Made by a program: the position numbers and the translations under genes
The notes under the pieces: model-generated
Told to the model about the DNA's origin: nothing
The model's input: only the letters and a program-made list of their open reading frames with translations
Database searches by the model: none
In this document: positions 21,100 to 30,829 of the stretch, piece by piece
Numbering within the stretch: position 1 is the first letter of the stretch
How the letters are laid out: every line of letters starts with the position of its first letter
NCBI GenBank assembly: GCA_014904985.1
Contig: MU128979.1
Coordinates: forward strand, 90,013 to 134,165
Direction: 5' to 3'
Length of the DNA stretch: 44,153 bases
DNA from: Hydnum rufescens UP504
Lineage: Eukaryota; Basidiomycota; Agaricomycetes; Cantharellales; Hydnaceae

Positions 21100-22680
21100 G
21101 CTGTGAAACTGGCTTTAAAGGCAAATCCATTTGGAAGAATGAGTGGACTCATCTGCATTGTCATCATTGTCATCATCATTCACAGGTAGGGCAGCATGGG
21201 CCTTGGAATTCTGGTTATTTTGGGGGATTTTGGTCACTGAGCAAGAGGGAGCACATGAGAATGCAATGTTTTGGACATTAATACTGCATTACCATGTCCA
21301 AGGAGCAGTCCCACAGCATCATAGGGACCACAGCACATATCTGCTGTAAGCACAGAACAAAAGGCACTGTACAGGGCCAGAGTGTCTTTCTGTGACCTCA
21401 TTCCCCAATGAGTACCTGGTAGTCCCCCCAACAGGGACTGAAGCCCAGTCCCCCATGCCAATCCCATGAAGACCAGCATACCAGGGACAAACCTTTGGAA
21501 CCATGCTTCTTTGTCCAATCAAGCCCAAGACTTTATTCTTGGCAAAGTGGGTGCAGATAGTGCAACAATGAGGATGGTCCACATGGTGAGGAGGACATCT
21601 TGTTCATGATAGCCTTTATAATTTGCCTTTTGGGTGAAGGCAATATCCTTGGAACCTGGGCAGATCTGCCTACACAATGGGTCAAACAATGACACAGGCA
21701 GGTCTGGAGGAATGGTATGGCAGGGTGCAGATTTCAATAGAATGAGGCAAATGATGAGAGCAAACCAATGGACATTGTTGTTTAAGTTGAAATCAGAGTT
21801 GACCCATTCATATCTTCCTAAGACATACCCAGAGGAGCATGAAGGGATATGCCATTCCTTGTGAAGAGTCAAGCAGGTGACAAGGAGGGAAAGATCCTGA
21901 AGGACAGTGTCTTTTGCATCCCAAGGAGCATCAACATGGTTGCATTCAGCAGCATCCTGTCCATGCTGGGAGGCAACAATGAAGTGCTCATCTAAGGTGA
22001 GTGTGTGGGAAGGAACCACATGTTTTGAATCAGTGGCCCTTCCAAGGGAAATCCTGGAATCCCAGACAGGCTGCCTGATGGGAGCACCACACCCAGCTGG
22101 GATTTGAGTGGCTGGAATATGGCAAATACAAAACTTGGGAATAGCCTTTGAAAGGATACAGACAGCAGTCCTTTTTGTCCTTGGATGTGCTCAGAGAGAG
22201 AAGGGCCTGGCACTCAAAGGTAATCATAAAGACAGGATGGGCAGTACCCTTTGGATCAAAGGGTGCAATGATCCATCTATGCTCATGACCAGGACCAGCA
22301 AGATCATCAAGTTGAATGGCCAATTCAGTTGCAGTAATATCTTTACCCTTGGGACTGGGGAGGGAGAGGAGCAAGAAAGTGTGATAAAAATTGAGGAGAT
22401 GGATGAGAGCAGCATGAGTACTGACACCAAAGTCAAGAGGGGAGGGTTGTGAAGCCCAAGCACCAAGATCCTTATCCCTGACAGTGAGTTTGTGGATGAG
22501 AGCCTGACTCTCAGGGTCCTCAGCACTGCTGACTCTGATGAGGTTGATGAAGGCATTTAAGGTCATTTTGCAAATAATGGTGGCCTTGCAATCAATAGGC
22601 AATATGATGTCTTTGAAGGTGTCATCACAAGCAACACCTGTGGCATGGATCATCAAGAAAATGGGAATGTACATCTATGG
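21100..22680 (-). pseudogene. Decayed minus-strand gene of unknown function
   Basis: From 22674 downward the minus strand has a 214-codon open block (PIFLMIHATGVACDDTF, then LSLPSPKGKDITATELAIQ), then after a frame change near 22090 a 160-codon block (22070-21519, TLTLDEHFIVASQHGQDAAE and WVNSDFNLNNNVHWFALII), then a further piece (21518-21234, FMGLAWGTGLQSLLGGLPG). The spacing and shared strand suggest one gene of at least 450 residues broken by indels or short introns. No domain is recognised. The frame is unusually open for this window, so decay may be moderate. Confidence 0.5.
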
Positions 22681-22712
22681 GAAGTTAAGCATGAGATAGA
22701 GGACCAACAATA

Positions 22713-23080
22713 GATGATATGATAGTATTGTCTGGAAGACAGTAGCAGAGTAAAAGTCAAAAGGGAGAGAACACAGGCTACCATCTCAAAGATGATAACA
22801 GAGTAAATTCCAGAAGTAACAGAACACAGGCTATCATCTCAAAGATGATAGCTGAGCAAAAGGGAAAGAACAGAGATATTACCTGCAAGATAATAGTAGA
22901 GTAAACATAAAAATAAAAATAACAGAGGCTATTGTCTCCAAGACAATATTAGAGTAACCATGAAAACAAGAACAAGGAGGCTATCATCTCCAATACAATA
23001 GTAGAGTAACAGTGAAAATGAGAACAATGGAGGCTATCATTTGCAAGATTATAGCAGAGTAACATTATTATACTCCCTGA
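22713..23080. repeat. Minisatellite, about seven units of about 52 bp
   Basis: Units start at about 22713, 22769, 22822, 22873, 22925, 22977 and 23030, with the core GAGGCTATCATCTCCAAG, then a partly complementary ATGATAGYAGAGTAAC, then an A-rich spacer. The two core halves form a small dyad (GGCTATCATCT / AGATGATAGC in unit 3). Units differ by 10-25 percent. It lies just upstream of the minus-strand gene at 22674, so it could be promoter-proximal. Confidence 0.75.
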
Positions 23081-23935
23081 AGAGCAAGAACCCCAGAAAG
23101 AGATAAGAAAGGAAGTACTCACAGTGTATAGCCTCTTCAAATAGTACACACTCTGGGCACCATCAAAACATGTTGCAGGCACCTATGTTGCATGATTCCA
23201 TGGCCAGGCAGAAGATGAGACTGAGACAAATGACTTGTTTCTGCTCCCATCATTCTTCATGGTCATGATGGATGGGCTTAGCATTGGAAACCCATGATTC
23301 ATAAGAGTGAGATGTGAATAAGGGCTGCATCAATGATCTGCTCGGGAGCTTTGCACTTCCAGTGTAGAAGAGACCTAATGGGCTTTATTTGTTTGATTGA
23401 TTGAAATGTTATAAGATGTTTGTTTTAGACTGTTATAGATGAGGACAGATCAGTTCTGATGGATTATGTGTCACTCAACTGTTATTTCATATTAGTTTTG
23501 TTGTTGGTTTAACTCCAGACCTTGAACACATGACTTCAAGAATGGATGTCTAGCAATCTGAGGGTTCTACAACTATCCACTATACTTCACATGACCAAGC
23601 AAGACTGACACACTCTGATTCTGTTATTCCCTTTTATACTCTTCTCCTTGTTCAAGGTACTATTATTCTCTCTACTAATGGGCACCTGGATACTAGGGTA
23701 CTGTGATCCTCAGGGGGCACCTTGATCCTTGGAAGGGACTCCTCTTTAGATGCTCTTCCTGCACTAAATCCCCCCTCTCTTTATACCTTTCTGAACCCTC
23801 TGCATGACTCATCCAACCAGGCTCAATTATGAGGTCTCCCTCATAATTTGGGACTGAGCGTCACATATCCCTGGGAGCAACATATCTCTTGTAGTCATCA
23901 GAAAGAAAAAAAAAGAGGGAAATTATGTACAAAGA
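23081..23935. other. Gene-poor stretch with a tRNA-like repeat head
   Basis: No convincing coding sequence. On the minus strand, about 23605-23515 has a box A-like GTATAGTGGATAGTTG and, about 60 nt further, a box B-like TGTTCAAGGTC, suggesting a tRNA-derived SINE relic or a decayed tRNA. I do not see a full cloverleaf. The rest, including a poly-A-like AAAGAAAAAAAAAGAGG at 23902-23920, shows nothing else. Confidence 0.3.
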
Positions 23936-24214
23936 TTAATCCAAAAATGCATACATACTGAAGTCTTGTCCAAAAATCTCCCATATGTAAGGAAGATTAG
24001 CATGACATTCTTTATCAACCTGCATATGCTCCCTCATGGATGTTTTACCTGGCCAATTATCAGGAATATTTCTCAGCTGGGTCACTGGAAATGAAGAATG
24101 AAATGCAATGCCTGCCAGAGTCTGGCTTAATAAGTTGGCAGTGGCACATTGCTCATGGCACCATTCATTCCATCTATCTTGTTTAGCCCCTGCCAGATCT
24201 GCATCATGAGGCAT
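23936..24214 (-). pseudogene. Minus-strand coding fragment, unknown
   Basis: A 92-residue open frame of even, protein-like composition: PHDADLAGAKQDRWNEWCHE, then NIPDNWPGKTSMREHMQVDK and a stop. It sits 83 nt from the left end of the terminal-inverted-repeat element, which may have separated it from its 5' exons. No family is recognised. Confidence 0.4.
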
Positions 24215-24999
24215 ACTGGAGGGCTATCCCTTCACAACCTGGCCGCCCTGTTGTAAGCAGGAGAAAAAGGGGGGATCTCTGCTACAGTCCATGATTATGG
24301 TTGCTGAAGTTAGGTTACAAACCTGGAAAACCTGAGTTTGAACCTGAACCTGACCCAAGTCAGGTTCCATTGGGGTCAGGTTTCATGTAATTTTCTCAGG
24401 TCAGGTTCAGGTTTTGGGCCCTTATGTATGGAGCTTATGTAACATTTTCTATAGGCAGCTTATGTAATATAATGATTATGTAATATGTAAATATATGATT
24501 ATGTATAAATATTAATGGTTGTGTAATATTTTCAATATAATTAATTATTATGTAATATTACCATGGCCTATGTCACATCTCCACATATGAATCCTTATGT
24601 AATATTGCAATGTATGGCAGCATATGTAATTCATTTTCCAGTACTTCCAGTCCTTTAGAAGGCTGGAAGAAGGCTATGGAATGTAAGAAACCAAAGTGAG
24701 GATTTGAGTTTGGTACTCAAAACCTTGCCCTAATATGTTAAGGTGAAACAGGTACTTCCCTCCCTATTTAGCTGGGAATGCCTGTAGGCTTTTTAGAACA
24801 GTACTAAGAAAGGTAGCTACCTGCACTGGCAATAAGAATGTTTGAGACAAACTGTTGCAGAGTTCATCAAGTGAGTAGGGTTTCAGAAGAGAGGATTATA
24901 TTGTCCTCAAGCAGTTGCTGGTTGGTAGATGAGAGGAGCTGCCAGTCCTCAAGGTGGGTTTGTGTCATGAAACTGAGGGGTTTGGCTATCCTCGGATTT

Positions 25000-25695
25000 T
25001 CAGGTAGGTGTCAGGTGTGTCTTGGAGTTCACTCTGTCTTGTGCCAGCTGGTCATTAAGCTGAATCCACAGAAATCTTACAACATCTGGGTGTTGACCAG
25101 GAATACCTTCACACAGCTTCACAAAAGCTCTGCTGGCTTGTAGTGGCAAGGGGGAAAGAATTATTATTATCAATGTACAGGTTTTTCCATATGCTAGCCT
25201 GGAACTCCTGAGTAGCACATGGTATGGGTCTTTATTTTTAGATGGGTTCCAGACCTGGATGGCCTTTTCCTATTATGGAAAGCTCCACAAAGCCTGGAGC
25301 ACACCCAAAGACACTCTTGCTTCAACAACCCTCTGGACTGGCTGTCAAGCTGGGAGGATAACCATTGTGTGCTAAATTCCACATGTTTCATGGGGCATAC
25401 AAGATCAGTGGGTTTCAGATGGATATTTGGCAGGATACCAACTGTAATCCAGAATCTCCTCACTAATAGCTTGCATTGACTCCATAGGCAATGGTCCTAT
25501 TGCCAGAAGCCCCTGTAAATCCTCCACAGACTTGGCATGGGCATATGCCTGAGTGATATATGTGGTATGCACAAAGGAGACAACATTTCACAGTGGTAAC
25601 TCATATTCAAATCAGTGCACTATCAATGTATTGTTGGTGTCCAACACATTGTTTGCAAGAGTCTCACAAACCTATGTCCTTGATGAGCATGTAGA
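25000..25695 (-). pseudogene. Decayed coding block inside the TIR element (minus strand)
   Basis: On the minus strand 25690-25275 reads in one frame (ETLANNVLDTNNTLIVH, FVHTTYITQAYAHAKSVEDL, LAIGPLPMESMQAISEEILD) with five TGA codons, each explainable as CGA. A further block (25130-25000, SRAFVKLCEGIPGQHPDVV) follows after an intron-like gap. This should be part of the element's own protein or of a gene it captured. I do not recognise a transposase signature. Confidence 0.45.
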
Positions 25696-25849
25696 CATGA
25701 TATGGTGCTCCCTTTTTTTGATTGGGATGAAGCTTATGGACACCCAAGACACCATGTTCATGGAATGCCACAAGTAGAGGTGCCACCTCCTCATCATCTG
25801 GAAGCAAGTATGATTCATAACAGCTTCAGAAGCTTCAGGCAAAATAATT

Positions 25850-26035
25850 AGGTAATATTACATAAGCCACCATATATAGAAATGTTACATAAGCTGCCAT
25901 ATTAGAGATACATAAGCTGCCATACAAAGTAATATTACTTAAGCTTCCATATATAGTAATGTTACATAGGCTGCCATATACAGTAATTCTACATAAGCTG
26001 CTATATATAGTAATCTTATATAAGCTTCCAGACCT
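25850..26035. repeat. Subterminal tandem motifs of the TIR element
   Basis: About seven imperfect copies of TAATRTTACATAAGCTGCCA, spaced 27-30 bp apart. The reverse complement form (GGCAGCTTATGTAATAT) recurs near 24455 at the other end. Such arrays often bind transposase in DNA transposons. Confidence 0.6.
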
Positions 26036-26099
26036 TCCTGGTCCAAGTGTCTTCTGAGAACTTCAGAGCCTTCAGAGATACACCCAATCTTTGGAGGAA

Positions 26100-26450
26100 A
26101 TGATTTTCCCTGATGTGGAACCTTGTTCATATGACATGGCCAATACATGGGTAATAATTTCTATATGTGCCTGGAGCTGTACCAGCACTTCCATTATCAG
26201 GGGCACATGCCCCATTGGAAGGCTTATGGCACTTTTTATCTCAAAACTAAGAAGTTCTACTCCATCAAACATTGATTATATGTCACCAATCTGAAGAGAC
26301 TTCAAGGGTATGGTTGTACACCTTACACAGCATATTTGAACTGTGAGTGAGCCAAAGAACTCAAAGAGATCCATGCTCAGTACTATGACAAATGTGAAAA
26401 TGACTTAAAGAGCATTGCCAACACTACTTCATGACCTGTACAATTAATGC
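26100..26450 (+). pseudogene. Decayed coding block inside the TIR element (plus strand)
   Basis: A plus-strand frame reads MGNNFYMCLELYQHFHYQGH, then KAYGTFYLKTKKFYSIKH, a TGA, LYVTNLKRLQGYGCTPYTAY and AKELKEIHAQYYDKCENDLK up to about 26430. Composition and continuity suggest a real exon. It lies opposite in orientation to the block at 25000-25695, so the element may carry two convergent genes, or one block belongs to an older host sequence. Confidence 0.35.
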
Positions 26451-26834
26451 AGGCACAAGAAGGTCATATCTGACACTGAGCAGAACTTGGCACAGCTCTT
26501 GTTCACAATAATAACATTCTTCTTGACCACATCACCCACTCAACAACCTCAACAAAAAGATCAATACTCACAATGAGCACTCACTTCATCTTACAGTTAT
26601 GTGCCCACAACTAGTCAAAGAGTCAAGATAATGCAAAGCAATAAATTTTCTCACATTTTCTCTCTCATGGTCAACATAATCAAGCAGGAGATGTATTCCC
26701 CAGTCTATGCCTTTCTAACCTGAAGCCAAAAACCTGGGGGCCCAAAACCTGAACTTAACCTGAACCTGACCACAGGTCAGGTTCAGGTTTTAACTCAGGT
26801 TTCCAGGGTTTGTAACCTAACTTCAGCAACCATA

Positions 26835-27270
26835 CTTGCTACACTGACCCCTACCATCTGTATCTCTTGCAGGCTATATTGCATCCCTCCCTATATTGAT
26901 GAATCACTTCCTACACACATTCATATCCCTCTGTATGCTATATTAATCCCAGTGAGACTATTAGTTCCACACCTACAGTGTCCATAGCACTTAAGCATCC
27001 TCTCTACCCAGACTGCAGCTTGATCTGATTGCGCTGATACTCTGATCAAAAGACTCATTCAGGTGGTGTTTTGAGATATTACATCATCAGGTTTCTACTG
27101 CCATTTTTTTTTTCAACACTTTTGCTATTTTTAGAGGTCCCAGATGGCCCTGGACAACACTAGGGATGGTACTACACCTGTTCTCTTATGTCTGAATGGT
27201 TTTCTAGGGACTGGAATGTCAGGATCAAATTGACATTTGCTTCCACCTGTGGACTTACCCAGTGTAGAAG
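26835..27270. other. No supportable gene
   Basis: Short frames only. TCTCTTGCAG|G at about 26873 looks like a splice acceptor directly right of the TIR element, so the insertion may lie in an intron of an unrecognised gene. Confidence 0.25.
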
Positions 27271-27900
27271 ATAAAAACATCCAGTATCAGAAAATGCAAA
27301 TTTCTATTGATCCTAACCTATGGAACAATCATGTGACCTATTACAAAATTAATTATGGCTATGCATGAAAACAGAATTTGTTTGATTACTCCATTGGTTT
27401 TGATCTGAAATGCTTGCCCATATAATTATTGGAAAGCTATGATTCACACCTTTCCAATGGTATCAAGCACACCAAGAATGGATCAAAACTGCACTCTCCA
27501 GAATGATTTTACTGTCAAAATCCCAATCTTGCAGTAATTAATGAATTTCTCCATCAATTCACATCCAATATGCTTGGAACTACAACATATAGAAAGCTGT
27601 TGAAAATATGCATTGAATGACACTGAGCACACCAAGAACAGACCAAAACTACACTTTACAGAACAATATTAACTGTAAAAATTAACACCCATCAGTATTT
27701 TATGAATTTTGCTGTCAGTTCACATCCAATCTGTTCTGAACCACTGCACCTAGAAAGCTATTAAAAATCTGCATCTAATGGTACCAAAAATGCCCATTAC
27801 CGATACAAACTGCTGTCCCTGCATCAAATCCCACCCCATGCACCTGTTCCCATAATCAACCATTGATAAAACATCTTAACCACTGGACTACAGACAAATT
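27270..27900 (-). repeat. SINE-like repeat: tRNA-like head and tandem 160-bp body
   Basis: Read on the minus strand, 27892-27822 has a strong box A-like TAGTCCAGTGGTTAAGATG and a decayed box B-like region (GGGGTGGGATTTGA). The body that follows is built of about 160-bp units beginning at GAAAGCT (27432, 27592, 27753 on the plus strand), with a more diverged fourth unit back to about 27275. Units share CACACCAAGAAYRGAYCAAA and TTCACATCCAAT. tRNA-headed families transcribed by RNA polymerase III are known in fungi; the tandem body is unusual. Confidence 0.45.
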
Positions 27901-27943
27901 AATCTCCAAGAACTCAGAAATATCCTTTGATTTCATCTCCCAT

Positions 27944-28545
27944 TGCCACAAAATGACTCCCAGAACTTCACAGAGACCAAGATGACACCTCCTTGACAAC
28001 TGTATTGTTCTGTTTACAAATGACTCACCTTCCTTGCAACAACTTTATGAATGACTCACCTACCTTGACAACCACTTTATGAATGACTCACCTTCCTTAC
28101 AACCACTTTATGAATGACTCACCTACCTTGACAACCACTTTATGAATGACTCACCTTCCTTACAACCACTTTATGAATGACTCACCTACCTTGACAACCA
28201 CTTTATGAATGACTCACCTTCCTTACAACCACTTTATGAATGACTCACCTACCTTGACAACCACTTTATGAATGACTCACCTTCCTTACAACCACTTTAT
28301 GAATGACTCACTTACCTTGACAACCCTATTGTTCTTACATATGACTCACATATGAGTGAGTCCTTTCTCTCTAAACACAGCCACCTTGGAAAGGTATAAA
28401 AGCTGGTAGATTTTCCTGTATCCCCCTATCTCCTTACTACTGGGAATATACTACTGTCTAGAAAAATCTGCTTGCATCTAAAGAGAGTACTAATCTGAAA
28501 GCCATCTGGAGCTAAGTCATATACAAGGTTGTTAAGACTAAGTCA
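27944..28545 (+). mobile_element. LTR (family B), copy 2, with expanded TGACTCA array
   Basis: Begins TGCCACAAAATGACTC, comparable to the TGTCACAAGTC start of copy 1, and ends GACTAAGTCA. From the TATA region to the end it matches copy 1 at 19720-19865 in reverse. A TATA box (TATAAAAG) sits at 28395-28402. No 5-bp duplication flanks it (CCCAT and CTGGA), so it may be the 5' LTR of a plus-strand element whose internal region follows, or a decayed solo copy. Confidence 0.6.
28022..28325 (+). repeat. Higher-order minisatellite in the LTR U3 (31/32-bp monomers)
   Basis: Ten monomers alternate between a 31-bp type (CCTTCCTTACAACCACTTTA) and a 32-bp type (CCTACCTTGACAACCACTTT), making a 63-bp dimer repeated about five times with few differences. 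Each monomer includes TGACTCA, the palindromic site bound by Gcn4/AP-1 type bZIP proteins. The array lies 70-370 bp upstream of the TATA box. Confidence 0.9.
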
Positions 28546-29579
28546 CTGGAAGCCCTCTACATAGAATACTAAACCAAGGATAGTTGCAGAACCTAAGGTT
28601 AGAGTTGCTGGACATCCAAGGAAAGGTAAGTAATAATGAAGTCAAGTCAGGAAGGAGAAAGAACCACATTAACACACTGAATCAAGCATATACTAGTCTA
28701 GAACTCTCTTGAAATCTGCATTTTGACCAGGAGGATGCAAATAGCAGTAAATGATCCAACACAATACCTATAAGCCTTTCACAGGCATCTCATGATATAT
28801 CATTGACTATAGCTAGTCCATATCACAATTTTATCCTCACTGAATACCATACACATCTTGTTAGAGAGTGATCAACAATCAGAGTGAACCAGCCCATTGA
28901 ATAACAACAGAAATACAGTCTCCCATCTACACACTGGCTGAACCAGAGTTTGATTTGACAGTCATTGGAGCTCCCAATCCTTCTATACTGGCTCCTTGCC
29001 TGCTTGGGCCTTTCTTCCCCCTCATTTCTCTTGAACTGGTCCACCACTTTCACAATCATCTGTATGTCTCAATAGAGTGGGAGAAATGAATATATCTTAC
29101 AGCACATACTTCAGCCCCCAAAGATCAGGAACAAGATATAAGTGAAAAAAGTGAAGGTGTTAAGTCACAGAAGTTCTCAGGTTACTTTTAAATTATTCAT
29201 GAACACCAAGCAGTTCTCATAAATGCAGCATTAGAGATCAAAAGTGGGTTGGCATGTGTTTTGAACCCCTGTACCCTCACAGCCCAATACCCAGTAAAAT
29301 AAAATCCCAGTATGGTGTCCTATGTGGTTTAACACCCATGAATCCCTTCCTGGTGAGCTGTTCCATGTGAAAGTGACTTTGGCCTTTGAACTCCTGGGAA
29401 ACTGTGCTAGGTAAGCTCCCAAAATCTCAAAATTTTCCTGGTGGGAGTGCACAGGGTGTCAACCTGAGTGACATGGGTCCTACCAGAATTGGCTGAAATT
29501 GACCAGGATTGACCAAAACTGGGACTTAGAGGATCAAAACTTAGACTTGCAGGACCCTACTACAGGCTTATCAGAAATG
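28546..29579. other. Possible retroelement interior, no recognisable domain
   Basis: Follows LTR family B copy 2. A minus-strand frame (28823-29059) is protein-like at its start (VVDQFKRNEGEERPKQARSQ) but has no motif. I find no gag or pol signature on either strand and no repeat structure. Confidence 0.25.
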
Positions 29580-29700
29580 ACAACAATTATTTATAATTAT
29601 TTATTCATTATTATGTACATACCCCACTGGGGGTGTTTTGTTTATTATTTATTTATTTACTTATTATTATTATATTCTACATATGGTCCCCCTCACCCAT
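29580..29700. repeat. AT-rich (TTAT)n-type tract at the end of a module array
   Basis: Runs of TTAT/TTA surround CATACCCCACTGGGGGTG. The corresponding array at 41.3 kb also ends, on its minus strand, in a (TTA)n tract next to CCCCCCAGGGG, so this looks like a shared terminus of the module family. Confidence 0.5.
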
Positions 29701-29803
29701 GGTTGTGTGTTTTCACTCAGTGGATTCACAGGTTTCTGGTTGGTGGTTCATGCAGGTTTTGAGCTGGGGGGTAGAGGATTTGGGTGGGGGTTCAAAAGAA
29801 TAC

Positions 29804-29908
29804 CTATGATAATAAATAATTAGTTAGTAAAAAAAGAAAAACCATGCCAAGGGAGCAGCCCATGCTGCTCCTTTTGTGTGATCAGAGTTAAAGACACTGA
29901 ATACTTAC
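29804..29908 (-). other. Hairpin-intron module B (decayed)
   Basis: Minus-strand intron-like segment of 105 nt: donor AGG|GTAAGT-type (G at 29908), a hairpin (GGAGCAGC...GCTGCTCC at 29852-29871), branch ACTAACTAA, acceptor ATCATAG. The exon on the donor side keeps a decayed CCACACCC / GGGTGTGG dyad, and the exon on the acceptor side starts GTATTCTTTTGAACC, like other units. Confidence 0.65.
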
Positions 29909-30090
29909 CTCAAAAAAGACTACCACACCCACAAAGTAGGTATGGGGTTCATCCGGGGTTCCTGTGGCCCCATGCTCTGTTTTTGCCTTGTTGCCATCAC
30001 AGGTTTGGTTTGGGAGGTGAATTGCCATTCTCACAGGTTTGTTCTGCAGATCATGGGTCTTGACTGGGGCTTGTGGGTTCAGATGACAAC

Positions 30091-30152
30091 CTAGAATAAT
30101 AATACATTAGCAAAAAAGAAAAAGAAAGCCACACAAAAGGAGCAGCATACAC
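30091..30152 (-). other. Hairpin-intron module C, truncated by an LTR
   Basis: The acceptor side (TTATTATTCTAG|GTTGTCATCTGAACC, G at 30091) and one arm of the hairpin (CACACAAAAGGAGCAGC, 30130-30146) are present; the loop side is cut off where the LTR begins at 30153. The exon after the acceptor is nearly the same as the one after 43971 on the plus strand (GCTATCATCTGAACC). Confidence 0.65.
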
Positions 30153-30794
30153 TGTGTAATGAGTGTGCTGAACTTAGGGCATGAGGGTTGAGGTCAAGAG
30201 GTATATGAGGTGAAACCTAAAGATAGCAGTTGACTCTACGCAATCGATGCTAGCCTACCATGTAGAGGGCAAGAGAAGGGGAAGAGGGTAGCCTGGAGTA
30301 CGAGAATACGCGGGTCCTACAGGAGCAAGAGCAAAAGCAGTACAATCAGCACTGGCCTCTCATACTGTCCTTGCAGGCATGTTGGGCGCTAGCCTTCCCA
30401 TGTTTGGAGACAGAAAGGAAGGGGAAGGGAGGATGGTGGAGGAGGTGATGCTTAAGGATTAGTAGTTGTGATGAGTTGTGTAACAAGCTGACAAATAGAC
30501 ACTACTGCGTTGGCTTACCTCTTGGTTGTCTATGGTACGGCCCAAGAGAAGTGGAAGATGAGAGTGAGAGCACAAGATGATGCAGCTAGGTCATATCATT
30601 CATGCGAATGGCTACTAGAATGAGGCAGGGATCTAAGCTAAGAGTGAGTAGAGCATGGAAGAGAAGATGCATTCTCCATGGCAAACACCACAGCTTACGA
30701 ATGCGAGAACTAATTACATAAGACTTAGGTGTGCTGAGCCTAAGTGCTACAAACTATGTAGATGAATATATATATATATGTGTATTCTGTTACA
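30153..30794 (-). mobile_element. Candidate LTR (family C), minus orientation
   Basis: On the minus strand it starts TGTAACAGAATAC and ends ATTACACA, with an (AT)n TATA-like run just inside. Immediately upstream is ACTTGGACTGGGGGGCAT, a plausible polypurine tract. It has more CpG than its neighbours and interrupts module C. No second copy is present in the window, so the limits are inferred from TG...CA ends only. Confidence 0.5.
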
Positions 30795-30829
30795 ATGCCC
30801 CCCAGTCCAAGTGTTCATGAGGCTCTGAA

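Larger units (their letters stand above)
24298..26832. mobile_element. DNA transposon-like element with about 110-bp terminal inverted repeats and TA duplication
   Basis: The left end TGGTTGCTGAAGTTAGGTTA is mirrored exactly at the right end (26832 inward) and the inverted repeat continues through CAGGTTCAGGTT-type repeats to about 24421 and 26720, where both sides carry GGGCCC. TA flanks both ends (24296-24297, 26833-26834). Subterminal arrays of TTACATAAGCTGCCATAT occur in opposite orientation on the two sides (24430-24625 and 25850-26035). The inside has decayed coding blocks. TA duplication fits Tc1/mariner-like insertion, but the long repeats with subterminal arrays resemble other superfamilies too. 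Confidence 0.75.

Noticed and set aside
21319..21582. Separate small minus-strand gene
   Set aside because: It overlaps, in another frame, the end of the larger minus-strand coding run and is better read as part of it or as its shadow.
22713..23080. CRISPR-like or tRNA cluster
   Set aside because: Units are diverged throughout, with no constant repeat and variable spacer pattern, and there is no cloverleaf.
28022..28325. CRISPR-like array
   Set aside because: Units are contiguous head-to-tail with no unique spacers, inside an LTR of a eukaryotic element.
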